A DNA stretch of 64,000 nt from a cf. Phormidesmis sp. LEGE 11477 (lineage in GTDB: Bacteria > Cyanobacteriota > Cyanobacteriia > Phormidesmidales > Phormidesmidaceae), in assembly GCF_015207105.1 (NCBI RefSeq), contig NZ_JADEXO010000001.1, positions 157,970 to 221,969 on the forward strand, written 5' to 3'. Below, in pieces: positions 62,799-64,000 of the stretch. The notes under the pieces were generated by a model that made no database searches, was not told the origin of the DNA, and worked only from the letters and a program-made list of their open reading frames with translations. A program made the translations under genes and the position numbers. Position 1 is the stretch's first letter; the number at the start of each line of letters is the position of its first letter.

Positions 62799-63827
62799 AT
62801 GCAAAAGCTCACCTTGACTCGGCCCGACGATTGGCATCTGCACCTGCGTGATGGCGCGGCTTTGCAGGCTGTTTTGCCGTATACGGTGCGCCAGTTTGGG
62901 CGAGCCATCGTGATGCCAAATTTGCAGCCACCCGTACGCTCATTGGCGGATGCGGCGGCCTATCGCGATCGCATTCTAGCCGCTATCCCAGCAGGTCAGC
63001 AGTTTGAGCCGCTGATGACGCTATACCTGACTGACAACACCTCTTCAGAAGACATTGTTGCAGCGAGCGCCTCTGCCTTTGTCAAAGCGGTGAAATACTA
63101 CCCGGCTGGTGCCACCACTAATTCAGAATTTGGCGTTACCGATATCCGCAACTGCGATGCGGTCTTTGAAGCGATGCAGCAGGTCGGTATGCCGTTGCTG
63201 CTACATGGAGAAGTCACCGATACAGCGGTCGATATCTTCGATCGCGAGCAAGTCTTTATTGAGCAGCAGCTAATCCCGCTGAGACAAAGATTTCCTGATC
63301 TGAAAATTGTGATGGAACACATCACCACCGCAGATGCTGCAGAGTTTGTCCTCAAAAGCAACAACATTGCGGCGACGATTACACCGCAGCATCTGTTGTT
63401 TAATCGCAATCAGTTGCTGAAGGGTGGGATTCGTCCTCATTTTTATTGCCTGCCCATTTTGAAGCGTGAGCAGCATCGTCAGGCGCTGGTGCGGGCGGCG
63501 ACCTCAGGCAATCCGAAGTTTTTCCTGGGGACGGATAGTGCGCCTCATAGCCGCGATCACAAAGAAACCTCTTGTGGCTGTGCGGGCTGCTTTTCAGCGC
63601 TACATGCTATGGAGCTATATGCAGAAGTCTTTGAGCGGGCCGATGCTCTAGATAAGCTAGAATCATTCGCTAGCTTCTACGGCCCAGATTTTTATCAGCT
63701 GCCGCGCAATACTCAGCAGATCACTTTAACCAAAACGAGCTGGCAAATTCCTGAGCAGGTGCCTTTTGCCGATTCTGGGCTGGTGCCTTTAGGTGCAGGC
63801 ACTCAGCTAACGTGGCAGATGGTATAA
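62799..63827 (+). CDS. pyrC: Dihydroorotase (type II, PyrC)
   Basis: A 342-residue zinc amidohydrolase. [19 protein letters not shown] has the HxH metal ligands, [16 protein letters not shown] contains the carboxylated lysine, and HGEVTD, MEHITT and [14 protein letters not shown] supply further ligands. This is the E. coli-type class II enzyme, which closes N-carbamoyl-L-aspartate to dihydroorotate in de novo pyrimidine synthesis. The AAGGAGG at 62778-62784 lies 14 nt before ATG 62799; the GTG at 62772 would add 9 residues and place that sequence inside the gene. Third gene of the operon. Confidence 0.93.
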   Translation: MQKLTLTRPDDWHLHLRDGAALQAVLPYTVRQFGRAIVMPNLQPPVRSLADAAAYRDRILAAIPAGQQFEPLMTLYLTDNTSSEDIVAASASAFVKAVKYYPAGATTNSEFGVTDIRNCDAVFEAMQQVGMPLLLHGEVTDTAVDIFDREQVFIEQQLIPLRQRFPDLKIVMEHITTADAAEFVLKSNNIAATITPQHLLFNRNQLLKGGIRPHFYCLPILKREQHRQALVRAATSGNPKFFLGTDSAPHSRDHKETSCGCAGCFSALHAMELYAEVFERADALDKLESFASFYGPDFYQLPRNTQQITLTKTSWQIPEQVPFADSGLVPLGAGTQLTWQMV

Positions 63828-63961
63828 CACGCGCTTAATCTGGTTAATGTCAGTTCGAGTTGAGTAATTCACTAACTGATTGCTGCCTGAGGTAGATCCC
63901 CTCCAGTGGAAAACGCATAAAAGCAGCCGAGGGATAGCATAGTGTGTTTCCCGTAGGGTGG

Positions 63962-64000
63962 GGTGGGTCTTGCTACGTGCGCTACACACCGAAACCCACC
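63962..64000. repeat. Palindromic GGTGGGT...ACCCACC element, cut by the window edge
   Basis: GGTGGGT at 63962-63968 and ACCCACC at 63994-64000 form an inverted repeat ending at the window limit, preceded by GTAGGGTGGG. This resembles the widespread short palindromic elements of cyanobacterial intergenic regions. The rest may continue outside. Confidence 0.45.

Noticed and set aside
1..64000. CRISPR arrays, tRNA or rRNA genes
   Set aside because: I looked for regularly spaced repeats and for tRNA-like cloverleaf sequences in every spacer and found none; the tandem repeats present have no unique spacers.

Overview
The window is chromosomal DNA from a cyanobacterium, probably a filamentous or Leptolyngbya/Phormidesmis-like marine or freshwater type. 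I infer this from frequent GCGATCGC (HIP1) octamers, a DesA-type acyl-lipid desaturase, a PAO/TIC55-type Rieske oxygenase, a cyanobacterial-style Ser/Thr kinase, a thioredoxin-reductase-like protein without NADPH motifs and a short Omp85 protein. I cannot name the species. There are about 45 credible protein genes. I found no rRNA, tRNA, CRISPR array or intact transposase.

Layout. 1-13.2 kb: the end of an RTX-type secreted protein, a saccharopine-dehydrogenase-like protein, a Uma2 nuclease overlapping an M3 peptidase, a membrane Ser/Thr kinase, a small exported protein built of 18-residue repeats, a Ca2+-type P-ATPase, and a Rieske oxygenase/SnoaL/AraC group. 13.2-15.6 kb: a small accessory patch with a DUF433/DUF5615 toxin-antitoxin pair, a 210-bp IS66-type MITE inserted 3 bp upstream of the antitoxin start codon, a nucleotidyltransferase and a GNAT acetyltransferase. 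15.8-23.4 kb: an AraC regulator followed by an NmrA-like protein, an RND adaptor, an RND pump and a Kelch protein, which look like one efflux operon. 25-31.8 kb: a DEAD-box helicase convergent with desA, then an Uup-type ABC-F ATPase followed after 18 nt by an AIPR phage-resistance protein with an Mrr-like nuclease motif. 31.8-38.9 kb: cell-surface genes, namely a one-POTRA Omp85 protein and a 1790-residue modular adhesin/dehydrogenase.

40-48.9 kb holds the most coherent metabolic locus: dihydropyrimidinase/hydantoinase and a stand-alone AtzF-C-like protein on one strand, facing a complete Pot-type ABC importer, an AraC regulator and AzlCD on the other. The shared promoter region carries four direct copies of GATACTT. 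I read this as a regulated uptake and hydrolysis pathway for a cyclic ureide or similar nitrogen compound; the substrate is inferred. 49-57 kb contains housekeeping and scattered genes: dut, an aldehyde dehydrogenase, a VOC protein, a PAO-like Rieske oxygenase, two convergent DUF2294-like paralogues, a GT8 glycosyltransferase and an F420-type NADP-binding protein. 57-64 kb has a haem/siderophore-type TonB receptor, then a TrxR-like/TAXI/pyrC operon preceded by a near-perfect intrinsic terminator that no annotated upstream gene explains.

Two themes run across the window. Short exact or near-exact tandem duplications (10-21 bp units, two to three copies) recur in spacers and at gene starts. A palindromic CTTCGACTCCGCTCAG-type sequence flanks gene ends at two distant places. 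All functions come from motif and family recognition by eye; no database search was run.
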